In this document: piece after piece, positions 26,619 through 34,153 of the stretch
How the letters are laid out: the number at the start of each line of letters is the position of its first letter
How positions within the stretch are numbered: position 1 is the first letter of the stretch
Assembly: GCA_015228875.1 (NCBI GenBank)
Contig: JADGCS010000014.1
Span: forward strand, 1-54,036
DNA from: Deltaproteobacteria bacterium
GTDB taxonomy: Bacteria > UBA10199 > JADGCS01
Length of the DNA stretch: 54,036 nucleotides
Direction: 5' to 3'
Notes under the pieces: model-generated
The model's database searches: none
The model's input: the letters and a program-made list of their open reading frames with translations, nothing else
Told to the model about the DNA's origin: nothing
Position numbers and translations under genes: made by a program

Positions 26619-27431
26619 ATGCATAAACCATCCGATTTCTGGTTCACTTTTGCGCCGCTCTTTGTGATCAACACTTATGTCTTTGTCACTTTGACCCTGT
26701 TTGCCTTTATTTCAAAAAAAAGACCAAAAACCGCAGAAATCGAGTCGAGACACTCCTCTGTCATCCTTAATAAATGGATTCGAGAGTACTGGATGTGGCT
26801 CACAGCCCCTATTTACAGTTTTTTTATCAGGTTTAATGTGACTCCAAATGCCATCTCGTTTTTGGGGACAGTGATGGCGTGCCTGTGCGCGGTTGCCTTT
26901 GCCTTTTCGCACATGGGACTTGCGGGGTGGCTGATGGTGTTTGGGGCGAGCTTTGATTTTTTTGATGGTCAGATTGCCCGGGCGACCAACAGGGTGACAA
27001 AGGCGGGGTCATTTTTTGATTCTTCTCTCGACAGACTTTCAGAAGCGGCAACTTTGACAGGTCTTGCTTACCTTTACAGAAACAGTTTTATTTTTTGGAT
27101 TGTGATGGGTATCTATGTGGGATCCATGCTGACCAGTTACACCAAGGCGAAGGGCGAAACCATGGGTATTGATTACGCGGGCGGCATGATGCAAAGGCCT
27201 GAGAGGATCGCCTACCTTGGGGCTGGTGCCATCCTTACCCCCATGTTGACTTACTTTGTGCACCCCTTGCTTGCCAGGGTATTCACCCAACTCACCTATG
27301 CCGATTGTGAGAGTTATCTTTACTGCATCCCGCTGACGTTTGTCTGCGTTTTCTGCAATGCGGCCGCGTTCAATCGAATAGTCAACATCATGAAATTACT
27401 CAGCAAAAACGACAATAAAGCCCGCAATTAA
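26619..27431 (+). CDS. CDP-alcohol phosphatidyltransferase (first of three)
   Basis: Catalytic motif DGQIARATNRVTKAGSFFDS plus SLDR fits DGxxARx8GxxxDxxxD, the CDP-alcohol transferase signature, in a multi-pass membrane protein of about 270 residues. These enzymes join a CDP-activated lipid or alcohol to an alcohol such as glycerol-3-phosphate, inositol phosphate or serine. The later part (YAGGMMQRPERIAYLGAG) resembles archaetidylinositol phosphate/PgsA-like members, acceptor undetermined. The frame opens with TTG at 26601, but ATG 26619 is more likely. Confidence 0.88.
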   Translation: MHKPSDFWFTFAPLFVINTYVFVTLTLFAFISKKRPKTAEIESRHSSVILNKWIREYWMWLTAPIYSFFIRFNVTPNAISFLGTVMACLCAVAFAFSHMGLAGWLMVFGASFDFFDGQIARATNRVTKAGSFFDSSLDRLSEAATLTGLAYLYRNSFIFWIVMGIYVGSMLTSYTKAKGETMGIDYAGGMMQRPERIAYLGAGAILTPMLTYFVHPLLARVFTQLTYADCESYLYCIPLTFVCVFCNAAAFNRIVNIMKLLSKNDNKARN

Positions 27432-27501
27432 TAAGGGTTGCAAATAATATATAAATTCAATAGTGTTCCGCCTCTTAAAAATGTAGACACTCAGGGGTTT
27501 T

Positions 27502-27720
27502 ATGCCAAAGAAAAACAAAAAAAAATACAAGCTCAAAACGCACAAAGGGGCTGCAAAGAGGTTTGACGTAACTGCAAATGGCAAGGTCAAGCGTTCCAAG
27601 GCCAACAAGAGACATATATTAGAGTCCAAATCAAAAAAAATGAAGCGGCAGGCACGCAAATCAACTTATGTCCATGATGCCAACATGGATGCCGTCAAGC
27701 AGATGCTGCCGTATGGTTAA
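27502..27720 (+). CDS. rpmI: 50S ribosomal protein L35
   Basis: 72 residues, highly basic: MPKKNKKKYKLKTHKGAAKR, then KRSKANKRHILESKS and a YVHDANMDAVKQMLPYG end, the standard L35 layout with a slightly extended tail. AGGGG lies 5 bases before the ATG. The gene is followed by rplT after an unusually long repeat-filled spacer. infC, the usual upstream partner, is absent here; a CDP-alcohol transferase gene precedes it. Confidence 0.96.
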   Translation: MPKKNKKKYKLKTHKGAAKRFDVTANGKVKRSKANKRHILESKSKKMKRQARKSTYVHDANMDAVKQMLPYG

Positions 27721-28053
27721 AACCTTAAAAGGTTTTTTCTATGCCCAACAGAAATCCCCTTGGGGGATGCTTGGCGCGTTGTGCTAGATATGTCACTGGC
27801 ATGTCCATCAAAAAGCACGGCAACAGTGTTTTTCAAGCAGCGAGTCCGCGTAGTGTTCTCCGCTTTTTGCGGGTTAAAACCTTGAAAGGTTTTTTCTACG
27901 CGTTTCGGCAACAGTGTTTTTCAAGCAGCGAGTCCGCGTAGTGTTCTCCGCTTTTTGCGGGTTAAAACCTTGAAAGGTTTTTTCTACGCGTTTCGGCAAC
28001 AGTGTTTTTCAAGCAGCGAGTCCGCGTAGTGTTCTCCACTTTTTGCGGGTTAA
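27721..28053 (+). repeat. Tandem 88-bp structured repeats between rpmI and rplT
   Basis: Units starting CAACAGTGTTTTTCAAGCAG stand at 27821, 27909 and 27997 (last one partial), spaced exactly 88 bp, with a partial head at 27720-27748. Each unit holds AACCTTGAAAGGTTTTTT, a terminator-like hairpin, then CTACGCG complementary to CGCGTAG about 33 bp later, then CCGC-TTTTT-GCGG. A diverged copy sits at 28528-28614 and a partial one at 52215-52239. The array separates two ribosomal genes that are normally adjacent. Confidence 0.85.
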
Positions 28054-28063
28054 GGAGTAGAAT

Positions 28064-28424
28064 ATGCCAAGAGTAAAACGGGGCTTTAAGGCCCGGCAAC
28101 GAAGAAACAAGGTGTTTAAGCAGGCCAAGGGATTCAGGGGGGGGGCAGTCCAAGTTATACAGGACTGCCGCAGAAAAGGTAACAAAGGCCCTTTGTTATG
28201 CCTACCGGGATCGCAAGGTAAAAAAACGTGACTTTCGTTCGTTATGGATCGTACGCATCAGTGCAGCGGCCAAACAGCATGGATTAAGTTACTCGCGGTT
28301 GATTCGCGGGTTAAAGCTCGCAGATATCAATCTTAATCGCAAAATGTTGTCCGACATTGCCATTCATTCTGCAAAGGCGTTCGAAGGGATCGTGGGGCTT
28401 GTCAAACAAAAACTTGCGGCGTGA
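28064..28424 (+). pseudogene. rplT: 50S ribosomal protein L20 with a +1 frameshift in a 9-G run
   Basis: AAGGAG 28052-28057 precedes ATG 28064. The frame begins MPRVKRGFKARQRRNKVFKQ, AKGFRGG, then breaks: the run at 28137-28145 has nine Gs, where eight would continue as SKLYRTAAEKVTKALCYAYR and end LVKQKLAA at 28422. Total 361 nt against the 360 needed for a normal 119-residue L20. Since L20 is essential, this is a sequencing/assembly error in the homopolymer, or slippage corrects it during expression; only resequencing can tell. Confidence 0.9.
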
Positions 28425-28477
28425 GTTGGTGCTGATTTGCTGTTTATTCTGCCAAATGGTGCGGGTGTTTTTTGCTA

Positions 28478-28503
28478 TTGACGTTTCATCGAAATTCTAT
28501 AAT
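28478..28503 (+). promoter_or_regulatory. Possible sigma-70-type promoter before the dksA-like gene
   Basis: TTGACG at 28478-28483 and a perfect TATAAT at 28498-28503, but the spacer is only 14 bp, shorter than the usual 16-18. The -10 box may be real with a weaker -35 element upstream. It would drive the repeat copy at 28528 as a leader and then the dksA-like gene. Confidence 0.35.
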
Positions 28504-28527
28504 CTGGGAAGGTCGTGTGTAAAATAG

Positions 28528-28614
28528 AACCTAAGTAGGTTTTTTCGACGCGTTTTTGCATCAATATTTTACAAGGTGCCAGCCCGCGTAGGATTTTCAG
28601 CTTTATGCGGGTTA
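28528..28614 (+). repeat. Diverged copy of the 88-bp rpmI-rplT element in the dksA-like leader
   Basis: AACCTAAGTAGGTTTTTTCG, then CGACGCG, an AATATTTT segment, CCCGCGTAGG and CTTTATGCGGGTTA follow the order of the 88-bp unit. The first stem is kept although its bases differ (AACCTA/TAGGTT here, AACCTT/AAGGTT there), an apparent compensatory change. It ends 28 bp before the ATG. Confidence 0.65.
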
Positions 28615-28641
28615 TGGCAGTCTGGATGTAAGGAGAATTCA

Positions 28642-29016
28642 ATGAAAAAGACCGAGCTTAAAAAAATCAAAGAGATATTACTGGAGCGCAGGGAAAAAAT
28701 ATTAAGTCAGGCAGCCAGTGTGGGCGAGCCGGTGTACTCTTTCAAGGAAGAAGACCTTCTTGATGAGGTCGATCTTGCTTCAACCGAGTCAGATCAAAAT
28801 ATGAGTATCAGGCTCAGAGACCGCGAACGCACCCTGCTCAGAAAAGTCGACAAGGCGCTCAAAAAAATAGAGGCTGGCGATTACGGCAAGTGCGAACAGT
28901 GCAGCGAAGAGATTGGTTTTCGTCGTTTAGAGGCACGGCCTGTTACAGACCTCTGCATCAGGTGCAAAGAAGAGCAGGAGCGGATTGAAAGATCTTTTGC
29001 CGATGAGAGAGCGTAA
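28642..29016 (+). CDS. TraR/DksA-family zinc-finger protein
   Basis: 124 residues from ATG 28642 with AAGGAG 7 bases upstream. N-terminal coiled coil (KKIKEILLERREKILSQ), acidic DEVDLAST segment, then the C4 zinc finger CEQCSEEIGFRRLEARP...CIRC and a closing helix. DksA-type proteins bind the RNA polymerase secondary channel and, with ppGpp, adjust rRNA and amino acid promoters. Slightly shorter than E. coli DksA (151). Overlaps the next gene by 14 bp. Confidence 0.9.
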   Translation: MKKTELKKIKEILLERREKILSQAASVGEPVYSFKEEDLLDEVDLASTESDQNMSIRLRDRERTLLRKVDKALKKIEAGDYGKCEQCSEEIGFRRLEARPVTDLCIRCKEEQERIERSFADERA

Positions 29017-29593
29017 AAAAAACACACAGCGTAGCGGGTTTGTTGTTCTTGTCCTTTTCCTTTTTTTTCTGTTCATTTTTCCGGCTTCCTTATCTGCGAA
29101 AAATATTTATAAAAAGCAGTTAAGGGCATCGTCGCGCACCAAGGAGGTTTATCAGCGCGATGATCTTTTTGCCTCGGTCAGGTGGCATGTCACCTATCAA
29201 ACGCCGGAGTTTGTTCAGGCAAAGGCCGAGAAGATGGCAAAGTTTTACAAGTATGAGGGGCAGAAAAAGCAGGACTTGATACAGGCCGAACGGGCAAAAT
29301 TTGATGCTTACACCGCTTTTTACATCAGCTTTTATGCTTACGATTACAAATATGCGGACATCTCCAATCAGGACAATCACTGGAAGCTCTACCTCGAGGC
29401 GGATGGCGAGCGGTTTGAACCTGTCAAATTTGAGCGTATCGAAAAAGTAACGCCGCTTTATGAGGTGCTTTATCCCTACAGTAATGTCTGGTCCCGTCAC
29501 TATTATGTTTTCTTCCCCAAACTCAACACAGACTCCCTGCCTGTTAAATTGATTGTGACAGGTCCCACAGGGTCGAGTGAACTTAAGTGGTAA
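29003..29593 (+). CDS. Hypothetical exported protein
   Basis: About 196 residues from ATG 29003. A signal peptide is clear: basic MRERKKNTQRSG, hydrophobic VVLVLFLFFLFIFPASLSA, predicted cleavage after ASLSA or SAK. The mature part is rich in Tyr/Phe/Lys (TAFYISFYAYDYKYADIS) and probably beta-rich; no Cys lipobox. No family recognised. The start overlaps the dksA-like stop, so the two are likely co-expressed. Confidence 0.65.
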   Translation: MRERKKNTQRSGFVVLVLFLFFLFIFPASLSAKNIYKKQLRASSRTKEVYQRDDLFASVRWHVTYQTPEFVQAKAEKMAKFYKYEGQKKQDLIQAERAKFDAYTAFYISFYAYDYKYADISNQDNHWKLYLEADGERFEPVKFERIEKVTPLYEVLYPYSNVWSRHYYVFFPKLNTDSLPVKLIVTGPTGSSELKW

Positions 29594-29646
29594 TGAGGGT
29601 TGCTTGAGCGCTCCTTGATTGCCGGATGATGGTTAAGGGTTAAATT

Positions 29647-30942
29647 ATGGGTGCGTCGCGTTTGAATGCTGTTGTTTTTATCAACGATCTTGCCTCCGCA
29701 AAGGTTGAAGTCTGCGGCTTGAGTGTCGTCGAGAGAAATGTCAAATCATTGATCAAGTCCGGTTTTAAAACGGTACTGTCGGGCCCCGCCGATCTCGAAC
29801 CGTTCCTGTTTCAAGTTTCGGAGCAACTGGGCATTCAGTATATCAAATTAAAAAATCTTGCCGAGATTAAACCCTTTCTCAAGATATCGGGTGATGTCCA
29901 GTTCTGCATGGCTTTTTTAAACAGGGTTTATCAAACCATTGCCCGGAGTCCTTTTATCAGTTGGTTATTCGAGTCGAAGGGCGAGGTAAAATTTCTTGCG
30001 CAGTGGCACAACATAAACAACTGGCAGAGTGAGGTGTGTCCTGTCGATAAATCCGATTACATCAACGTGAGCGACCTGATCCATAAAGGTTCCAAAGAAA
30101 GTGCAAAAAAAATATTATCGAAAACATTATTTGATGAGATTTATCGCAACACGCGGGGGTGGATTGCACGCGGGCTTAACAAAAAGATATCATTTCAAAT
30201 CACCCGGGTTCTGCTCAAGACACCTGTGACGCCCAATCAGCTCACGGTCTTTGGTTTTCTGATTGGTTTTGTTGGTTGCCTGATGTTTCTGTCACATTCG
30301 TGGACAATGCGCGTGATCGGGGCACTGCTTTTGCAGTTTAATTCCATTCTCGACGGCTGTGATGGCGAAGTGGCCCGCTTGAAGGTTGTCACCTCAAGGC
30401 TCGGCGCGTGGCTCGATACCATTTCTGATGATGTCTTAAACAATGCCATGCTCATTTGTCTCAGTGTGGGCCTGTTTACAGAGTTTCATCATGTGTTGTT
30501 GTTCAAGTTTTGTGTGTTGACAAGCATGGCAAGTCTGGGGGTCAGTTTCTTTTTGTATCAGTTTATGATCACACATGATGACCCCGATGCTGCCAACTAT
30601 CATTTGTCATGGCGGGTGGTTCCGGAGAAAGGCAGTCCCGCGTCGGGGGAACATCCGTCGCAGGCCCTGGCGGAAAAGGGAGAGAACACAAAGGCGTTTG
30701 GGTTTATTAAATACAGGGCTTATTTTTCGGGGATTGCGGGGCGTTTTAATCTTTTTTTTGACAGACTCAAGCCGTTGTTCAAGAGGGATTTTTTTATTTT
30801 CCTGTCTCTCGTATTGATTATCCTTGATCTGCGTGTGGTGCTGGTCTGTCTTTTTGTTTCTGTCTGGGGTGCCTTTGCGGTGTATCTGGTCTCGTTTCTG
30901 TATTTTGTATTTAAGGGAGATGGTAAATATGGCGTCGTATGA
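29647..30942 (+). CDS. CDP-alcohol phosphatidyltransferase with degenerate nucleotidyltransferase N-terminus (second of three)
   Basis: 431 residues. The C-terminal membrane part has DGCDGEVARLKVVTSRLGAW followed by LDTISDD, the DGxxARx8GxxxDxxxD motif. The N-terminal 170 residues resemble a sugar-phosphate cytidylyltransferase fold (CGLSVVERNVKSLIKSGFKT is like GxxLLERxIxxLxxAG) but lack the GxGxR and Lys nucleotide motifs. The layout recalls IPCT-DIPPS, which makes di-myo-inositol phosphate or similar inositol lipids, with the transferase half kept and the cytidylyltransferase half probably inactive. Overlaps the third transferase by 14 bp. Confidence 0.82.
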   Translation: MGASRLNAVVFINDLASAKVEVCGLSVVERNVKSLIKSGFKTVLSGPADLEPFLFQVSEQLGIQYIKLKNLAEIKPFLKISGDVQFCMAFLNRVYQTIARSPFISWLFESKGEVKFLAQWHNINNWQSEVCPVDKSDYINVSDLIHKGSKESAKKILSKTLFDEIYRNTRGWIARGLNKKISFQITRVLLKTPVTPNQLTVFGFLIGFVGCLMFLSHSWTMRVIGALLLQFNSILDGCDGEVARLKVVTSRLGAWLDTISDDVLNNAMLICLSVGLFTEFHHVLLFKFCVLTSMASLGVSFFLYQFMITHDDPDAANYHLSWRVVPEKGSPASGEHPSQALAEKGENTKAFGFIKYRAYFSGIAGRFNLFFDRLKPLFKRDFFIFLSLVLIILDLRVVLVCLFVSVWGAFAVYLVSFLYFVFKGDGKYGVV

Positions 30943-31801
30943 TCTTGCAAAATCAATGAAACCCATGGCGATCGAGGAGCTGCTCGATTATTATTTTTAC
31001 CGTCGTGTGGCTCATTTGATGGTCCCGTACTTGATTCGTCTTAAAATCACGCCCAATCAGATCACCACCTTAAGCCTTGTTTTTGGGCTTGTGGCGGCGT
31101 TTTTTGTTTATCACTCGTATTTTATTTATGGTGCCTTTTTATTTCTTGCCGCTGTTTTTTTTGACTGCTGTGATGGGCAGGTCGCGCGGCTCACGCACAC
31201 GTCAAGCGTGTTTGGCCGAACCCTTGATGGTTTTTTTGATTTTATCTGGATCACGGCCTTTTGGATTGCCATCTATTTTAGCGGGTATTTTCAGTCGCAT
31301 GATATAAACATCCTGGCCCTGATGATCACGAGTGCTGTCAGTATGATCCTGCACTGCTGGCGTTTTGACGGGGTCAAGGTCCTGTATCTCGAACACTCAT
31401 CTGCGGTTTACGGGGAGGGTGATCTCGACTGTGCCGAGGCATGGGGGTTGTGCAAGCAAGAGGCAAGGCGGTTTAATTTTTTTACGGCGTTTTTGGCAAT
31501 CTTGCTGGCATTTCAAATGTATTTTTTTGGCAGGGGTAAAGAAAAAAAGGGGAGCAAAACCCTGCCCGCGGAGGCGCGGCAGGCGTTTATTAAAAAAGCG
31601 GAGCCTGTTATAAATCTGTACTCCTATCTGGGGGAAGGGCACCACAACACCCTTGTTATTATGGGGTTGTTTCTGGCGCCGTTTACGCCCTATCTGTTGA
31701 TTGCGGCCTTTTGGATCATCCTGATCCCTATGAACCTGTGGTGGTTTTATTGCGAGTGGCGCTGGAGGCGGGCAGTCAAGGGGTGTCGTGTGTCCCTGTG
31801 A
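30929..31801 (+). CDS. CDP-alcohol phosphatidyltransferase (third of three)
   Basis: About 290 residues from ATG 30929 (AGGGAG 9 bases upstream). Motif DGQVARLTHTSSVFGRTLDG with FFD completes DGxxARx8GxxxDxxxD. Six or more membrane helices. Its N-terminus (YFYRRVAHLMVPYLIRLKITPNQIT) matches the entry of the fused enzyme before it, so the two may be paralogues working in one inositol- or glycerol-lipid pathway. Overlap of 14 bp indicates translational coupling. Substrates unknown. Confidence 0.87.
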   Translation: MASYDLAKSMKPMAIEELLDYYFYRRVAHLMVPYLIRLKITPNQITTLSLVFGLVAAFFVYHSYFIYGAFLFLAAVFFDCCDGQVARLTHTSSVFGRTLDGFFDFIWITAFWIAIYFSGYFQSHDINILALMITSAVSMILHCWRFDGVKVLYLEHSSAVYGEGDLDCAEAWGLCKQEARRFNFFTAFLAILLAFQMYFFGRGKEKKGSKTLPAEARQAFIKKAEPVINLYSYLGEGHHNTLVIMGLFLAPFTPYLLIAAFWIILIPMNLWWFYCEWRWRRAVKGCRVSL

Positions 31802-32061
31802 TTCTTGTCACAATAAGCCCAAAACTCTTTGCTTGATTGTGACCAGGCCTTAAACTATATAGACCTTTGCTCAGCTTGTCAGGCATCTTGTATCGTGTTA
31901 AAGGTAAGAATTTTAAAAACTGATATGCCCGGATTTTTTTTCGGGGACACAAGGGTGTCGGTTCGTGCCCTAAAGGTTTCGGACTGAGGCTGTGGGGTCA
32001 GGCAAAGTTCTTAACGTGGTCTGTGGTTATCTTAACAAATTATTTTAAAGGAGAAGTCTTT
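31802..32061 (+). other. Intergenic region without recognised gene
   Basis: 260 bp. A small hairpin CCCGGATTTTTTTTCGGGG at about 31928 is visible. Otherwise nothing coding; it should hold the promoter of the secreted protein gene, but no clear -35/-10 pair stands out. Confidence 0.3.
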
Positions 32062-32646
32062 ATGTTTAAAAAAACACTATTAAGCCTGGTTGTATTAGGG
32101 CTTGTTTTAGCCGCTGGGACCGCCAGTGCGCAGTATTGCAATGGGACCATCGTTCCCGATAACGATTGCGACAGTGGGAACAGGGCATATTCCACAAGCT
32201 GTTGCCCCAGGGGGTATCGTGCACAGGGTGTTGCCTACAATGACATGGCTGGTTCCGATGAGGCCGATGCCATTTCGCCCATTTGCCGTCACGTTTCAAA
32301 GGGCAACGATATGATGCCGACAGATTTTCAGACACAGCCTGTCCAGCACCTGTGTGATAAGACCGAGGTTATGTCAGGGATTGCCTGCAAGGACATGCCT
32401 AAAAAGGGCGCACAGGCTGATGATCTCGATGGTTGCACGGCAATTTGTTACAACCCCAAAACTAAACAGGAGAGGATGCTTTACAGTGCAGACTTAGAAG
32501 GTAACAGGAGCAGACAGTATGTCACTCACAAGATCGACCTGCCCAACCGTATTTTTGGTATTGCCTACAAGGACCGCGACAGGGGGTCGTCTGATGTCGC
32601 CGACTGCGCTACGATTGTGTACAGATACGAACCCATCGTAAAGTAA
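32062..32646 (+). CDS. Secreted Cys-rich protein with three internal repeats
   Basis: AAAGGAG 8 bases upstream of ATG 32062. Signal peptide MFKKTLLSLVVLGLVLAAG with cleavage after TASA, leaving a mature protein starting QYCNGT. Three repeated blocks are visible: AQGVAYNDMAGSDEADAISP, SGIACKDMPKKGAQADDLDG and FGIAYKDRDRGSSDVADCAT, each followed by a strand (ICRHV, ICYNP, IVYRY). The pattern GxAyxDxxxxxxDxaD occurs once per 50-70 residues. Ten Cys in the mature part suggest disulfides. No family recognised; probably periplasmic or extracellular. Confidence 0.7.
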   Translation: MFKKTLLSLVVLGLVLAAGTASAQYCNGTIVPDNDCDSGNRAYSTSCCPRGYRAQGVAYNDMAGSDEADAISPICRHVSKGNDMMPTDFQTQPVQHLCDKTEVMSGIACKDMPKKGAQADDLDGCTAICYNPKTKQERMLYSADLEGNRSRQYVTHKIDLPNRIFGIAYKDRDRGSSDVADCATIVYRYEPIVK

Positions 32647-32677
32647 GACCGTTGTTTTAAAAAAACTGCAAAAACAC

Positions 32678-32712
32678 AAAAGGGCCTCCGCTTTCTGGTG
32701 GGGCCCTTTTTT
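32678..32712 (+). terminator. Rho-independent terminator
   Basis: AAAAGGGCC and GGCCCTTTT pair around a short loop and are followed by a T run (TTTTTT). It stands 32 bp after the stop of the secreted protein gene. Confidence 0.85.
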
Positions 32713-32833
32713 GTTGTCAGGGACAACGGATATTCAACAGATTGAGATAATTGCGTTTCTTTTGTTGGTGAGATACTCGCTGATAAAGTAACCTTGTATA
32801 ATATCAAAAAAGTGATAAAGTAACCTTGTCTTT

Positions 32834-32935
32834 TATAGTAATTCAACTTTTGCCAAGTACAGCAGTGCTTGGCAAAAGTTAGAAATTACTTATGGTTGTA
32901 ACAATTGATGTACTAACGAAATCATAAACAACCAT
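32834..32935 (+). repeat. Two-hairpin palindromic element, copy 1
   Basis: Stem one AACTTTTGCCAAG / CTTGGCAAAAGTT, extended by AGTAATT / AATTACT. Stem two ATGGTTGT / ACAACCAT. A second copy at 38078-38178 has the same plan with paired changes (CAAG/CTTG to CGAG/CTCG and AGTAA/TTACT to AGTGA/TCACT). It lies directly upstream of the glycosyltransferase gene, whose first possible ATG (32934) is inside it. Confidence 0.8.
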
Positions 32936-32969
32936 GGCGGTTTCTTTGCTCGTTAAAGCCTCACAGATC

Positions 32970-34142
32970 ATGACAAAGAAGAAAATCCTCTTTATCAATT
33001 ACGAGTACCCGCCGCTTGGCGGTGGTGGCGGTCATGCCTGCGAGCAGATTGCAAAGGAACTCGCCATAAAGGGCCATGATGTTTCTGTGATGACAAGCCG
33101 CTTTAAGGGGCTGACCAACAAAGAAGTGCGCGAGGGTGTGACCATACACAGAATCCCCACCATCAGAAAAGACATTGAGAGATGCGCCGTGTTTGAGATG
33201 CTGGTGTTTCTGATTGCCAGTCTATTTTTCTGCGTAGGTCTTTACGTTAGAGAGCGGCCGCAGATTGTGATCAGTTTTTTTTCGATACCGTGCGGACCGG
33301 CGGCACTTTTCTTAAAAACATTTTTCGGCGTTCCCTACATTGTTGCCTTGAGGGGAGGCGATGTTCCCGGTTTTCTGCCGGAACAACTGGCCCTGTTTCA
33401 CAAAATGACGGGATGGCTGACCCGTCTCATCTGGAGACACGCCCTCGCCTTGACTGCAAACAGCAGGGGACTTGCAGAGCTTGCCACAAGATTTTACGGC
33501 CACAGGGAGATTCGTGTTATTGCCAACGGTGTTGACAAAAGGTTTTATTTTGGGCCGGAACAAAGGGCGCGAAGTCCTCAGTCTTATGCAAAAACCGATG
33601 GCGCGCGCTTGACGGTCCTTACCGCGGGCAGACTGGGACCACAGAAAAAAGTGGGGCGCTTGATCGAGGCGATGCTCAGGGTGAAACAAAAAGGGTACAC
33701 AGACATCAAACTGCTTATTGCCGGGGACGGGCCGGAGCGAGACCAGCTGGAAGCGCTGGCAGGGCAGCACGGGCTTTTAAACAGTCAGGTCTTTTTTAAG
33801 GGCTGGTGTGATCGCGATCAGTTGATTTCCCATTACAGGGCGGCGGATGTCTTTTCGCTGGCGAGCGATTTTGAAGGCATGCCCAATGTCGTTTTGGAGG
33901 CAATGGCCTCGTCGCTTGCCATTGTGGCAACAACCTCTCCGGGGACCGAGGATCTGGTGGTTGACGGCGTTAATGGTTATTTGGTCAAGAACACAGAGGT
34001 GCATTTTGAAGACAAATGGATTGAGCTTGCTGCGATGCGAGAGCGTCTTTTGTTATTTCAGGCGGCTTCGCACGAGAGGGCTCAAATGTACACATGGCGC
34101 GCTGCGGCCGATGGTTACGAAGTTTTATGGGGCGGGGGCTGA
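32970..34142 (+). CDS. Glycosyltransferase family 4 protein
   Basis: GT-B fold enzyme, about 390 residues from ATG 32970 (MTKKKILFINYEYPPLGGGG). It has a glycine-rich N-terminal loop GGGGGHACEQIAKEL, the linker TAGRLGPQKKVGRLIEA, and the donor-binding EGMPNVVLEAMASSLA (E-x7-E). Cytosolic or membrane-associated transfer of a sugar from a nucleotide donor in surface polysaccharide or glycolipid assembly. The frame starts at ATG 32934, at the edge of the palindromic element. The downstream GT39-like gene follows 11 bp after the stop. Confidence 0.9.
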   Translation: MTKKKILFINYEYPPLGGGGGHACEQIAKELAIKGHDVSVMTSRFKGLTNKEVREGVTIHRIPTIRKDIERCAVFEMLVFLIASLFFCVGLYVRERPQIVISFFSIPCGPAALFLKTFFGVPYIVALRGGDVPGFLPEQLALFHKMTGWLTRLIWRHALALTANSRGLAELATRFYGHREIRVIANGVDKRFYFGPEQRARSPQSYAKTDGARLTVLTAGRLGPQKKVGRLIEAMLRVKQKGYTDIKLLIAGDGPERDQLEALAGQHGLLNSQVFFKGWCDRDQLISHYRAADVFSLASDFEGMPNVVLEAMASSLAIVATTSPGTEDLVVDGVNGYLVKNTEVHFEDKWIELAAMRERLLLFQAASHERAQMYTWRAAADGYEVLWGGG

Positions 34143-34153
34143 GGCTGAGGATC

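Noticed and set aside
27821..28053. CRISPR-like array
   Set aside because: Only three units, each 88 bp and nearly identical along the full length, with no variable spacers; terminator-like hairpins explain the repetition better.
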